The notes under the pieces: generated by a model | Databases searched by the model: none | What the model saw: the letters and a program-made list of their open reading frames with translations, nothing else | Told to the model about the DNA's origin: nothing | Position numbers and translations under genes: made by a program | Assembly: GCA_014529385.2 (NCBI GenBank) | Contig: CM043953.1 | Span: 67,016,372-67,080,371, forward strand | Length of the DNA: 64,000 nt | DNA from: Adiantum capillus-veneris | Lineage: Eukaryota; Streptophyta; Polypodiopsida; Polypodiales; Pteridaceae | Reading direction: 5' to 3' | Part shown: piece by piece, positions 45,454-56,736 of the stretch | How positions within the stretch are numbered: the stretch's first letter is position 1 | Layout of the letters: each line of letters starts with the position of its first letter

Positions 45454-48400
45454 CTCCCCCTCGAGCGCTGCATGTCGCAGAGTCCAAGCATAGTCTGGAA
45501 ACGTCGAAGCTTCTCAGCTCCGAGGGCCTTGGTAAAGATATCCGCTATCTGCTCCTCTGTGCTGACGTAGACCAAGTCGATGTCGCCCGCCAACACTCGC
45601 TCTCGAACGTAGTGGTAATGGACCTCTATGTGTTTGGTCCTTGCATGGAACACTGAGTTCCTAGCCAATTGCATGCTGCTGAGGTTGTCACAATGGATGA
45701 AAATCTGCTGGTCCACCTGCACTCCCAAGTCCTCAAGTAATGTGCGTAGCCAAGCTACCTCGCACGCCGCAACTGCTGCACCTCTGTACTCGGCCTCTGT
45801 GCTCGATAAAGCAACCGTAGGCTGCTTTTTGCTGCTCCAAGTAACAGCAGCACTCCCAAAAGAGAACATGAAGCCACTCGTAGATCTCCTATCAACAATG
45901 CTACCTGCCCAATCTGCATCTGTATATCCATACAATGCTAATGGTGCATCTGCTGCATAGAACAATGCGTAGTCAAGAGTACCTTGCACATACCTAAGTG
46001 TGCGTCGTACTCCATCCAAATGTGGCTTCCTCGGAAGTTGCATGAACTGACTCTCCAAGCCTACTGTGTAGCTCAAGTCTGGCCTCGTGATAGTCAAGTA
46101 GATTAGACTACCCACAATCTTCCTGTACATGTTGACATCCTCAACAACATCACCCTTCTCTGCACTCAGCTTTGCATTCACATCCAAGGGAATAGAAATT
46201 GGCTTACAATCAGCCATACCATACTTTGACAACATGTCCAAAGCATACTGTCTCTGTGATAGCCATACACCCTCTGGAGTCCTGATCACTTCAATGCCAA
46301 GAAAGTAGCGCATCTCGCCTAAATCTTTCATTTCAAACTCCTGTTTGAGAAGACCCTTCACATGGTCAATCTCCATAGCATTGTCACCAACAATAATAAG
46401 GTCATCTACATATATGGTAATGACCACAATCCCCACATCACTCTCACGTACATAGAGTGAATGATCAGCATGAGCTCTCCTAAAACCAATACTGACAAGA
46501 TACTTGGCAATCCTGTCATACCATGCTCTAGAGCCTTGCTTCAAACCATACAAAGCTTTGAGAAGTCTGCATACATAATCTGGGTAACCTGGATCGACAT
46601 AACCAGGTGGCTGATCCATATACACTTCCTCTTGCAACTCACCATTCAAGAAGGCATTCTTTACATCCATTTGATGCATAATCCATCCTCTAGATGCAGC
46701 CACTGCTATGACAGTTCTCACAGTCGTCATCTTTGCCACTGGAGCAAAGGTCTCCTCATAGTCTATGCCATACGTCTGTGCATAACCCTTTGCGACCAGC
46801 CTTGCCTTGTGATGCTCAATGTTACCATCAGCCTTATGCTTGGTTTTATACACCCATTTACAGCCAATAGCTTTCTTGCCACTTGGCAATGGCACCAACT
46901 CCCATGTGTCATTTGCTTCTAATGCAGCCATCTCTTCATTCATTGCATCATCCCAATGCACATTTCCAACTGCATCCTCAAAACATGTGGGCTCCACATC
47001 CTGTATCACCTTAGCCATGTAGGCTTGGTGATGCGCTAGATACCCATCATAAGTCAATTTCTGAACTGGATTTCTGACTCTATTAGATCTGCGCGGTCCT
47101 GGGTCACTCCTTTTCCCTCTAGCATCTTCTTGTACTTTCCTTACACCAGGTGTCCTGACAGCCGGAATTCCAAATTCCTCATCAAGACTTTGTTCAGAAC
47201 CATCTGAATCCATGTTTACATGTGAAAAACCTGATGATGCATCAACCATAAAGGGAGGTTCATCAACCTTTTCCTTTCCTTTTCGTGATACATTCCCTGT
47301 ACCTGTTGGTGGAGTAACCTGCGTACGTAGTCTACCATTCCATGGTTTCTCAACAGAGCCACGAGAAGAGGACTCTTGTGGTCCACTCAAAACCTGTGAC
47401 TGTGGCCTCACATTTTGTACAACCACATCATCTTTTACATCAGCCCCAATAGTGCCATGTGCATTACTGTACCAGCTGCTCATCTCATCAAAGACTACAT
47501 CTCTGCTCACTCGTAATTCTCGTATAGTAGGATTGTAGCACCTGTACCCCTTTTGTTCAAGGGAATATCCCACAAGAATACATTTCTCTGCTTTAGGATC
47601 CAATTTCCTACGCAACTCATCTGGTACATGCATGTAAGCTATGCAGCCAAACACTTTCAAGTGTGCCAAATCAGGCTTTGTACCTGTAAACTTTTCCTCA
47701 GGTGTTACATCATGCACCGCAGCTGTAGGTGTCCTGTTCATAATGTACACAGCTGTATTTACAGCTTCAGCCCAGAAATGATGAGGCATGTTCTTCTCAT
47801 TCATCAATGCACGTGCAACCTCTGCAATGTGCCTGTTTTTCCTTTCTGCGACCCCATTCTGCTGTGGAGTATATCTGCATGTAAACTGCCTGTGTATACC
47901 ATGCATTCGCAGAAAATCTAAAAAATCATTGGAGAAGTACTCTCCCCCTCCATCTGACCTCAATGTCTTGATTTGCATATCTGTCTCCTTCTCAATCATG
48001 ACTTTGAAGTCTTGAATGTGACCAAACACTTCACTTTTGTTACGCATGAAGTAGACCCATACTTTCCTTGTATGGTCATCAATGAAAGAGACATAATACC
48101 TGCAACCATGTATACTTGCAGTATCGGTTGGACCCCAAACATCTATGTGCACCACCTCAAGTGGCTTTTTACATACATTGCGCTCATGTGGAAATGAGCC
48201 CTTTGACTGTTTTCCAAACTGGCATGCTGCACACACTTTATGCATACCATCCACCTTGAATTTGGGCAAACCTTTTACAATCTGTTTTGATTGCATGCTG
48301 CGCAATCTCTGCTCATTGACATGGCCAATGCGTTTGTGCCAAATGTCAACATCAGCCACAACACCTGTGCCCTGTGCAAATAATGCAGCTTTTACCTCAG

Positions 48401-49775
48401 GCATGTCTACATTCAACGTAAACATTCTGCCCACACATTTGCCCTCTGTGATCAGCTTACAGCCATTCTGGAAATCTTCTACATAACAGCCATTTGGATT
48501 GAAGCGAACCTGCAAACCCTGCTCAACCATTTGTCCAACAGAAACAAGATTCTTTGTAATGTTTGGGACATGAAGTACATCTGCTAAGTACTTTGATTTC
48601 CCACTCTTCGTATTTAGAGGTATGTCCCCTACATGAGCAATGGGGTGAGCTGTGGCATCTCCTGTCTGCACATAGCCTGACACATCTGGTTTGCGCATAT
48701 CTCTAAACCACTCTCCACGAGACGTCATGTGATTAGAGGCACCTGAATCCACATACCAAACATCATCTTGGGTGGAATTCTCTGCAGTCATTGTATTCAT
48801 TACATGTTGCATAACAAACATGCGCTCGTTTTTGCTATCATCTGAATCTCTGCTAGTAGATGCATAGTTGCCCTGTTCTCTCTTTCTACTTGCTTTTCCC
48901 TTTGGACAGTCACGTGACATGTGACCTCTTTCACCACCAGTCCAACATTCTCTGCTATCTGGAGTATGTTGCTGCCTGCTTGATCCTGCACCACGACCTC
49001 TTTGACTCCCCCTGCCTTGAGACTGGTTTCCCCTGCCACCTGTATTGTTTTGATTTGATTGACCTTCCAGAAATTGGCCCCTGCAACCCCTTGGGCCTCG
49101 ACCACGACCTCTACCTCTACCTCTGTTGGAGTTAGAATAGAAGGCCTGTTCAGAATTATTTCTGCCATGAGAAGAAGATGTGTCAAGGTTCTTCTCCTCA
49201 AGAATAAGCATAGAAATCAAATCTTGGAACACGGGGATGTCGTCTCTTGTATTCATGGAAGACCTAAAATGTACATACTCATCTCCTAGACCATCCAAGC
49301 ATGCACGGACAATGTCATCGTCTTCCACTGACACTTTAATAGATCCAAGAGCCTCAATGATACTCTTGATCTTCAAGGCATAATCATTGATTGAGAGGTT
49401 GTTCCTCTTAACCTGATTTAGCTCCGACTTTAGTTGAAGCTTCCTGGCCTTGGTGTTCACCTCGAACACTCTGCCTAAGTTTCTCCATGCAATGGCGGGG
49501 GTTTCAGCATCCTGTAGATAGCCCATCATGCCATCTGTGATGCTCATAGAAATCCAATACATCACTTTGCTCTGGCCTTGTTGCCAGTCCCTCAAAGCTT
49601 TCCTTTGTTCTGCTGTAGCATTTGCCTCGGGAATCTCTGGTTCCTTTTCATTGTCTCCTTCTACATAGTCCCAATAACCTTTTCCTTTTAGAAAATTTGT
49701 TATTCTGAACTTCCATGCAGGGTAGTTATTTTTCTCAAGCTTCTCAGTAACAATCTGACTGAAACCGTCAGACAT
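45426..49775 (-). CDS. Copia gag-pol polyprotein, 1449 codons
   Basis: A single open frame from a proper ATG. Gag occupies about 1-270 (YPAWKFRI, DGMMGYLQDAETPAIAW, LDGLGDEY) with an Arg/Gly-rich stretch at 219-265. The zinc knuckle is C277-x2-G280-x4-H-x4-C290: the second Cys is Gly, unusual in an otherwise intact protein. Protease has DSGAS at 344-348. Integrase has H480, H485, C515, C518 and a DD35E triad D545, D608, E644. Reverse transcriptase (about 920-1180) shows KARLVAKGYAQ, MDVKNAFLNGEL and the catalytic YVDDLIIVG. RNase H follows with DADWAGS, SSTEAEY and CDNLSS. All catalytic sites look intact. The product packages, copies and integrates the element. The stop is inside the 3' LTR. 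Confidence 0.97.
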   Translation of the reverse strand: MSDGFSQIVTEKLEKNNYPAWKFRITNFLKGKGYWDYVEGDNEKEPEIPEANATAEQRKALRDWQQGQSKVMYWISMSITDGMMGYLQDAETPAIAWRNLGRVFEVNTKARKLQLKSELNQVKRNNLSINDYALKIKSIIEALGSIKVSVEDDDIVRACLDGLGDEYVHFRSSMNTRDDIPVFQDLISMLILEEKNLDTSSSHGRNNSEQAFYSNSNRGRGRGRGRGPRGCRGQFLEGQSNQNNTGGRGNQSQGRGSQRGRGAGSSRQQHTPDSRECWTGGERGHMSRDCPKGKASRKREQGNYASTSRDSDDSKNERMFVMQHVMNTMTAENSTQDDVWYVDSGASNHMTSRGEWFRDMRKPDVSGYVQTGDATAHPIAHVGDIPLNTKSGKSKYLADVLHVPNITKNLVSVGQMVEQGLQVRFNPNGCYVEDFQNGCKLITEGKCVGRMFTLNVDMPEVKAALFAQGTGVVADVDIWHKRIGHVNEQRLRSMQSKQIVKGLPKFKVDGMHKVCAACQFGKQSKGSFPHERNVCKKPLEVVHIDVWGPTDTASIHGCRYYVSFIDDHTRKVWVYFMRNKSEVFGHIQDFKVMIEKETDMQIKTLRSDGGGEYFSNDFLDFLRMHGIHRQFTCRYTPQQNGVAERKNRHIAEVARALMNEKNMPHHFWAEAVNTAVYIMNRTPTAAVHDVTPEEKFTGTKPDLAHLKVFGCIAYMHVPDELRRKLDPKAEKCILVGYSLEQKGYRCYNPTIRELRVSRDVVFDEMSSWYSNAHGTIGADVKDDVVVQNVRPQSQVLSGPQESSSRGSVEKPWNGRLRTQVTPPTGTGNVSRKGKEKVDEPPFMVDASSGFSHVNMDSDGSEQSLDEEFGIPAVRTPGVRKVQEDARGKRSDPGPRRSNRVRNPVQKLTYDGYLAHHQAYMAKVIQDVEPTCFEDAVGNVHWDDAMNEEMAALEANDTWELVPLPSGKKAIGCKWVYKTKHKADGNIEHHKARLVAKGYAQTYGIDYEETFAPVAKMTTVRTVIAVAASRGWIMHQMDVKNAFLNGELQEEVYMDQPPGYVDPGYPDYVCRLLKALYGLKQGSRAWYDRIAKYLVSIGFRRAHADHSLYVRESDVGIVVITIYVDDLIIVGDNAMEIDHVKGLLKQEFEMKDLGEMRYFLGIEVIRTPEGVWLSQRQYALDMLSKYGMADCKPISIPLDVNAKLSAEKGDVVEDVNMYRKIVGSLIYLTITRPDLSYTVGLESQFMQLPRKPHLDGVRRTLRYVQGTLDYALFYAADAPLALYGYTDADWAGSIVDRRSTSGFMFSFGSAAVTWSSKKQPTVALSSTEAEYRGAAVAACEVAWLRTLLEDLGVQVDQQIFIHCDNLSSMQLARNSVFHARTKHIEVHYHYVRERVLAGDIDLVYVSTEEQIADIFTKALGAEKLRRFQTMLGLCDMQRSRGSVEMSSSTP
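45454..45466 (-). promoter_or_regulatory. Polypurine tract of the copia element
   Basis: Minus strand GAGGGGGAG immediately before TGTTGAGATG. It overlaps the end of the polyprotein ORF. Confidence 0.85.
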
Positions 49776-50069
49776 CTTGAAGCACTAAGACAAAATAGCT
49801 GCAATCTGCAAAAACCTGCAAATCTGTTGAACCTGCTATCGTGGTTCCTGTAACGCTTTCTACACTCAACGAGTGTCCACAATCAAGCGTTTCACAACCA
49901 CTGTACTTGTACAGTAAATCTCTGTATACTGCACTTTGGAGACCTGTTCAGAAACTTGTGCGAAAAACCCCTAAAAAATTTTTCGCTGCGCGAGGCGCCT
50001 TCGGCATCTGGTCGTGGATTGCGAACGAAGGGATTGTGATGCTCTTGCTCTCTTAGACTCTCTTGCCTG

Positions 50070-50087
50070 CACCAGGCTCTGATACCA
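50070..50087 (-). promoter_or_regulatory. Primer-binding site of the copia element, initiator tRNA-Met
   Basis: Minus strand TGGTATCAGAGCCTGGTG directly follows the 5' LTR. The leader from here to the ATG at 49775 is about 295 bases with no feature seen. Confidence 0.93.
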
Positions 50088-50409
50088 TGTAAAGAATGAG
50101 GATGCAAGAGAGCTACACAAGGCAAGCACAAAGCACACAGAGATGGAAAGCTTCTTCTTCTTCTTCACAGAAAAGAGAGTACAAAATGACTAAGTGCTAA
50201 AGCTGAAAAGTAGCACATATGTACATGCGGTCACTAAGTGTGAACTCGCTAGAAGCGTACTAGGCTGGCACTATAAGTGTAGTCCAGTTGTAGAATCACT
50301 GGCAGAGATCCTCCATGTCGGTCACCTAACGCGCCAGTGAGTAAATGCCGTAACCGGCCAAGACCCGTAGTGGATGCCAGCTCAAGGTGTAGAGCTCGAC
50401 ATCTCAACA
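50088..50409 (-). repeat. 5' LTR of the copia element
   Basis: The partner of 45132-45453, flanked outside by TAGCA. No strong TATA box was found. Confidence 0.97.
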
Positions 50410-50761
50410 TAGCATCCACTCCCCATTTTGCAAATGTATCAAAAGACATTATAGCTTTTTGAGGCTCAGTTAAAAGCTTTCGATTTGCAAACACTTGGCA
50501 TTCATGGCATGACTTGCACCAAAAATAAGCATCTCTCATCATAGAGGGCCAACAGTAACCTGCTCTCAAAACACGAAAGACAACCTGATCCTTACCTTGA
50601 TGGCTTGTTTCTTCATGGCAGTGCTCCAAAATCAAGCCTATCTCTTCTTTGTATGGCACTTTTCTCAAAATGCTATCCGTGCCATAAAGCATGAGATCCT
50701 CACCTACCAACGTGTAGTTTCTTGCTTTTGCAACTATTCTCTTACGCCGAACCTTTGACAT
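50410..50761 (-). pseudogene. Element B integrase, N-terminal part
   Basis: Contains the HHCC module (HCHEETSHQG, WCKSCHECQ) and runs to WGVDAM, where the copia element interrupts. In element A the same place reads WGIDAMGPLPRT, so the first catalytic Asp is just retained. The frame reading on into the copia LTR is fortuitous. Confidence 0.88.
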
Positions 50762-51798
50762 GCGCTCTGGACATTGCTCTTACCAAGAAATACTTCTACA
50801 TCTTGCAATGATTCCCTTCCTGCATACAAGGCCTCCTTGAACTTTAAAGGAGCTACCAAGGCATCCAACTTGTCCGTAGCCAACTCATCAGCTTCTTTAT
50901 TCTGCTCACGAGGAACATGCTTAAACTGTATCTTCTCAAACTCATGCAAAAGATTCTTGATGCCATAGAACCACTTCTTCAAATTGTCTTTCTTAACATT
51001 CCACAAACCAAGCAACTGATTCATGACTAGCAATGCATCCCCTTTTGCAATGACCCTCTTCAGTCCAAAATCAACACAGTGCCACAACCCAAGGAAAAGC
51101 GTGAGGTACTCGGCCTCATTGTTACTTTCAACTTCATCAAGATTGTAAGCGCTAGAAAATATTACATCACCTTTTGGGTTCTTAATGACTACCCCACCAC
51201 TTGCCTTTTGAAGAACTTTCCTGAATGCACCATCAAACATCATTGTATACACATCTGTAATATCTAATTCCTCTTCATGATCATCCTTGTCAACCCTTGG
51301 GTAAGATGGAAGCTCGCCCCCCTTATGTACGACTATTTCTGCCAAGTGAGTTTTAATAGAATGATCCACTTTAAACTCAAACTCATACTCTTGAAGCTCC
51401 AAAGTCCACTTTAAGATGCGCTTGCTAAGCTTCAAATGTTGTACTACATCCGGCAAAAGATTCGATGTGGTGAGCACATAGAACTTTTGGGGCAACAGAT
51501 AGGTTTTGAACCTGCAACAAGCAAGAACCAAGGCGAATACCCACTGTTCCATTTCCGTGTAGGAGAACTCGCCTACATTTTTCATCTTGCTCTCAACATA
51601 AAATGGCTTGAAGTTTCTTCCTTGCTTTTGTAAGAGAACCGACCCAAAAGCTATTGACCCCACACTAATAGATACATAGAAAATCGACTGCAAGTCGGGA
51701 GGACTCACTGTTGGTAAAGCACACAATACCTCCTTGATGCCATCAAAAGCCTGTTGCATGTCTTCGTTCCATTCAAACCCTTGAACTCTTTGACTCAA
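50734..51798 (-). pseudogene. Element B RNase H region, with archaeal-type second RNase H
   Basis: An open 354-codon frame. The first part is the Ty3 RNase H with its catalytic positions replaced (FYVSISVGS). The second part is an archaeal-type RNase H with MMFDGAFR, SNNEAEY, AKGDALLVMNQ and NKEADELA, parallel to element A. A stop at 51799-51801 separates it from RT, and it ends in the integrase overlap. Confidence 0.88.
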
Positions 51799-51801
51799 TT
51801 T

Positions 51802-52971
51802 CTAAAGAGGATACGCATACTGACATAGCATCCAAAAAAAACGTGACAAGTACCTGAGCTTATGCACAAATGATGCCAAATCCTTTGTGTTGTTGGGCAG
51901 ATCCATAAGCAATAAAGCCTTAACTTTCTCTGGGTCAGCTTCTATTCCATTTTGGGAAACCACATGTCCTAGAAAATGGACTCTGGCATGAGCCAACTTA
52001 CACTTCTTTGGGTTGAGTTGCCCACCCTCTTGTTGAAGCCTTTCAAAGCTCAACCTCAGCTTCTCCAAATGTGTGACCCTTGAGCTATAACACCTAATGT
52101 AATCCATGAAAACACGAATGAACTTACCCAAGTAGGGACCAAACACTCTATTCATCCATCCTTGGAAGGTATCATATGCATTAACCAGCCCAAAAGGTAT
52201 TCTTTTGTACGCAAAACAATCCCAAGGAGTTATGAAGGTCGTCTTCAATCGATCTTCAATCACTATCAAGATCTGAAAGTAGCCAGAAAATCCATCCATG
52301 ATTGAGTAAAGTTCATGACCTCCAACCTGATTGAGGATTTCATCTAGAAAGGGTAGTGGATAATGATTCCTTTTTGTGGCAGCATTCAAAGGTTTGAAAT
52401 CAACACATATCCTAAATCTTCTGTTCTTCTTGGGCACAATAACAACTGGAGAGACCCATTCGGACTCCTCCACTCGAAAGATGAAATCTGCTTCCAAAAC
52501 CTTCGTCACCTCTTCATGAAGTGCCTTCTCATGAATGACCCCCAACCTCCTAAGCTTTTGAACCTTTGGCTTGGCACCTTCTTTTAGATTGATTCTATGC
52601 TCAACTCCTTTAGCTCCTTGCAACTTTGTCTATTCAGTGGCGAATAGCTTTGGAAATTCCTTGAACATGTCTTCATACTCCTTTTTTTCTTTTTCTGTCA
52701 AGTCCTCTCCTAGCATGCTCCTTACATTCACTTTGGCAGGTTCTACAATTTCTTTTGGACTATCCTTCTCCTCCTTGACCTTCACATCATGCATCGATGC
52801 TTCCTTTTCAACACTTATCCCAAAAAGATCAGGACATAATTGCATTAAGCCTTCCTCTACACTTTCTTCTGATGATGTAGACGAAGCATCAGTATCGTAT
52901 GATGTGATTTCTGTCAAATCCGTATCTTGCATCTCGACTAGGGGATGTGTACGGCTCTCGTGTGTCTTCAT
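51802..52971 (-). pseudogene. Element B reverse transcriptase, inactive
   Basis: The upstream frame (52630-52971) is an acidic linker ending in KEFPKLFATE. After a stop the RT frame (52623-51802) shows SPVVIVPKKN, CVDFKPLN, GYFQILI and IPFGL. The catalytic motif reads FMDY where FIDD stands in element A, so one catalytic Asp is lost. QLNPKKC and FLGHVVS follow. The start of the linker is in the same frame as the protease, separated by one stop. Confidence 0.9.
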
Positions 52972-52989
52972 GCTGTAGACAATGGTCCT

Positions 52990-53292
52990 TCATTTCTCTT
53001 TGTCGGGGATGGTGATCAAGCCCGTGCCCCAATCCTGCTTAGCACCAAGGGTTATAAGCCATGGCCTCCCTAAAATGATTGGATACGCTTTCTCACCCGC
53101 TTGCATCACGTAGCAATCAACCAAGAACTCAATCCCCAAGACTTTTATCTTCACATATTCAGCTATTCCAAGGCACCTTGCCTTTTTGTGGTTGGCCATT
53201 CTCATATGGATCGAAGCATTCACTGATATCTTAACGCCTGCTTCCTTTATGATGGCCTCGGTCATGACACACACCTAGGCACCACCATCCAC
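52990..53292 (-). pseudogene. Element B protease
   Basis: The active site reads YVDGGA followed by a stop (53275-53277 region) and then VCVMTEAI. The family blocks MANHKKARCLGIAE and YPIILGRPWLITLGAKQDWG follow. D-G-G-A is shared with element A. The frame ends at a TGA (52990-52992), where element C has GGA. Confidence 0.85.
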
Positions 53293-53329
53293 ATATGCTT
53301 GCACTTCCGTCTTCTTTCCCAGCATAGCT

Positions 53330-54720
53330 TCAACTATCGGCACCATATCCACTAGGTGACCAACCCTCAAAGATGACACCATGCTTTGCTGCTTTTCCTT
53401 CTTGGAAAGAAGCCACATACCCACACACTTGGTCCACTGCCTCCTCAATTGCGTTCAAAGCCACCAACTGACCAAAAGATATATTTGCCTTTTGATTTCG
53501 TATGTCGTCGACAATATCATAGTCTTCAACACCTTGGCCAATGAGGTAGTCTTTTGGATCAATTTTCCTTCTTCGCCGCCTCTTACTACTTTCTGGTTTG
53601 TCTTCTACCTTAGCCTTTACTTTCCTTGCTATTTTTTCCCTCTCTTCTACTGTCTCTTTCTCCCTATCATGCCTAGCTCTCTTATTGGCCAAAAATTCCA
53701 CATCTTGATGCTCAAGGGTAATGATGTTGATAGCCCTACCTTCTCCATTTCCAGGCAACAGTTGTGTAGGTTGTTGTGGCGGCGGTGCTTCTAGTGCCCG
53801 CTCTTGATGATTTTCTTCTATTCTTCCTCGACCACGTCCATATAAGGGGTATATCCCTCCTCTCTCTCTTGGTGGTTCAGGACAATCGGGGGCGTAGTGA
53901 CCCTCTTCATCAAAATTGTAGCATCTTCCTTGTAGCCTTTGTCCCCTACCTCTCCCAGCTGGCCGCTCTTCTCTTTGGTTTCTATTCATTATATTAATTC
54001 TTAATTCTTGCAATTAACTACCCCGCAAGATCATGTAGAACCTGGGCCGTAACAGGATCTGGACCTTGAACCACTCGCTCCACTCTATCATCCGTTGTCA
54101 CAGGGACCATTGGTTGCACCACAACTGGCTTAGCGTGTGTCATGCCTTTCTCCCACCTTCTCTTGATCTTCTTGCTCTTGGCTTGGGCAATTTCCACATC
54201 TCTTTCAAATGTAGGAGGCTCCTCTTGATCGACCAATACTTGGATGGAGACAATCCATAAACTGACGTACTTTAAAGAAATCCCCTGGAGGTACTTGGGA
54301 TGCCGCCTCTAATTGAACCCAAAGCCCTTTGAAGTGTTGCAAAAACTCTTTAAAGTTAGCATGAACATCTTGCTGCAAACCTCTCAACTTTGTTGTCGCT
54401 TTCGTTGCGGTTAGTTTCTTTCCAAACCTGTCAAAAATTGCTAGCTTCACCTGCTCCCATGTTTGTTTTTTTTATTTCTCTAAACCTTCAAACCACTCCC
54501 GAGCTTCTCCTTTGAGCGCAAGAGGAAATACATGAAGCTTGGCTTCGTCATTCACAATGTGCATACCAAGCGTATGCCACTCGAAGTCTGCAATCCAATC
54601 CTTCACATCCTCCTTCCCTGTAAACAGGGGCCGACTATACACCATCCCTTTGAAGTTGCTTCTCCCTTGCCTGAGTAATTCCACAAGATTTAAAGTCTTG
54701 CACCTCAACCAAACCACCAC
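53330..54720 (-). pseudogene. gag: Element B gag, broken into several frames
   Basis: Pieces in order: capsid start (54472-54720, GKEDVKDWIADFEWHTLGMH, ALKGEAREWFEGLEK), a stop, then FDRFGKKLTATKA (54205-54450), a frameshift, KRRWEKGMTHAKP (54018-54236), a stop, and 54013-53330 with the zinc knuckle CYNFDEEGHYAPDC. In the knuckle the second Cys is Phe. A long basic and acidic linker follows and leads to GVIFEGWSPSGYGA. Element C has the same order. Confidence 0.85.
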
Positions 54721-54790
54721 TTTTCTTCAATGAATCTCAAACTTCACAGTAAAACCGCTTCACCTGGGTGCACAACCGGCAAATTTTCGC

Positions 54791-54808
54791 TCCCCAGCGG
54801 GATAGCCA
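54791..54808 (-). promoter_or_regulatory. Primer-binding site of element B
   Basis: Minus strand TGGCTATCCCGCTGGGGA, five bases inside the 5' LTR end. It matches the C site with substitutions. Confidence 0.6.
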
Positions 54809-54813
54809 AAGGA

Positions 54814-55521
54814 TGATGGAGCAAAAGATGTCGTGCGCACACTCACACACCCAAACAACTCAACACAACACAAGGAGTTTACTTGAATTCCTCACCTCAC
54901 TCACTACCACTCAAAAGCTCCCCAAAAACTCTACACACAAGCTCAATTCAAACTCCAAATGCCTCGACCTACAAGCCCTTGCCTGCCCACAAACACTACA
55001 AGGTGAGTCAAGGTGATCAACACTTGAAATCACGCTTGATGGAGACCAAAATATACAAGAAAAACCAGAGAAAACCAAAAAATCCAGCCACAAAAGGCCA
55101 CTCTCAAACCATTGCAAAAGCTTCACCAAACTCCACTCTGTTGGACTCTTTAATGGAGTAGCGCCAACCCTAATGACACGGATATAGAGTCACATAGTCT
55201 TGCAGAAAGCCGCACCTTCTTCTCTCAATTCCTTGCACACACATCCATGGAAACCTCATAACTTCCATAGACTCTCCCAAGTGCAAAATTGAAGAGAGAA
55301 ATCTCTCATTCACTCCTCCATACAATCGAAAACAGGACGGGAATGCAACGGGACTGCACTAGACCACCTGTAGGAACCCTGCTTCCTCCCACACACACAG
55401 AGGGGTGAAAGTGTTGATATTGCTCTCCCAAAGTCCTCCCTTAGCCTGGACCATCACGGCACCATGAGTGATGTGGCAATTTGAAGCCATTCACATCTTT
55501 TTTGACCATTTTTTGACCTTT
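54814..55521 (-). repeat. 5' LTR of element B, truncated
   Basis: Aligns with the first 700 bp (plus-strand order) of 43000-44225 and stops near 55521, leaving about 530 bp missing at the outer end. The U3 promoter part of the LTR is therefore gone, and no target duplication is visible. Confidence 0.8.
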
Positions 55522-56509
55522 ACAACCATGGAACCATTAGCTAAGCCATCACCCATTATATCATCCTCCTGCTCTTCTTTCCTTTCTCGTCTCTGTTGGG
55601 GTGTTGGTGTAATGGACTAGTGATATGTGACCTCAAATATCATGTCCTTGCCCTTTCATTGACGCGAGGTCCAACAAGCATGACGTGAAGGCCAGCCATT
55701 TAATTGCTATGGCACATATACTCCTCCCACTCCTAGAGCTTTTGTTGGAGGTGGAATCTCCCTTGCGTTTTGTTGGCGGGTAAGGTAGCTGTTGGGTGAG
55801 CTTGATTTCATCGCAACTATGGTGAGTCTGCCTAAGTATGAACCTTGCAACTGCGGGGCGAGCTTGATTTCATTGCACCTATGGTGAGACTGCCTCAGTA
55901 TGAGCCTTGGACTTGATGACACTTGCATAGGAAATATTTTGTAGTTTTTTCTCCCAATCCACACCCTGACAAATTGCATCACACGTTGCCACTTCTGCCG
56001 CATTACCTCCATCACAAAGGGCTCTAGTGAAGGTGGGTAGCAGTACATTTCCTGCTTGCTATTGGGCATTTCAGGAAATCAAATCTTGTGGCTATGCATT
56101 AAACATGAGACACCCACATGCACCATTAGGTGGCAAGGGATGTAGACGTGAAAAAGAGTGTGCAAGGAAGTGGTCATGGCAATAAAACCTCACGTCATCA
56201 GATTCAAATTTCAAACTTGACACAGCATTGTTAGTTTTAGCGTTTTCATGATAACGTTTTCTAGTCAAAAAAGGTCAAGCTCCAAAGTCAAGCTGACGGC
56301 TCCAACTCACGACTTCTACATGGAAAAGGCCAAGGCTCCAACTCAAGTTCAAGGGAGGCTGAGGACTCACATGTAGCAGTCCTGGCAACACTTTCAATAG
56401 CCGCATCGTGGCTCACAAGTTTCATATTTGCTAAGTCTGAATTCTAACTCAAGCTTTCAAGTATGTCTGCACAATTTTGGAAAATGGAATTACTTAGAAT
56501 CTCCTGAAA

Positions 56510-56571
<62 letters not shown>

Positions 56572-56651
56572 CTATTCTCATAGTCATAGGTGACTCTCTC
56601 CCTCTTCTTCAGTTTGAGGGGTGGTTGCATGGTGAGTCATGGCTCTCTTTT

Positions 56652-56736
<85 letters not shown>

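Larger units (their letters stand above)
45132..50409 (-). mobile_element. Ty1/copia LTR retrotransposon, complete and young
   Basis: Two 322-bp LTRs (45132-45453 and 50088-50409) differ at about three positions. The target duplication TAGCA is perfect (45127-45131 and 50410-50414). On the minus strand the initiator-Met primer site follows the 5' LTR, then one intact polyprotein ORF and a polypurine tract. It is inserted in the integrase of element B between the codons for GVDAM and the following part of the catalytic core. Integrase precedes RT, the copia order. Confidence 0.98.
43000..55521 (-). mobile_element. Element B: decayed Tat-type Ty3 element, split by a copia element
   Basis: From the right on the minus strand: truncated 5' LTR (54814-55521), primer site, gag, protease, RT, RNase H and the first part of integrase. 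The copia element (45132-50409) then interrupts, and the rest of integrase, a polypurine tract and the 3' LTR (43000-44225) follow. Domain order and protein sequence resemble element A, including the second RNase H. Multiple stops, frameshifts and a changed RT active site make it inactive. Confidence 0.9.

Noticed and set aside
46461-46922. 153-codon plus-strand frame opposite the copia ORF
   Set aside because: Antisense shadow of the RT region, with no independent evidence.
50249-50409. Apparent fusion of integrase to a further 50 residues
   Set aside because: The frame simply continues from element B into the copia LTR; an identical peptide is read at the other LTR (45293-45487).
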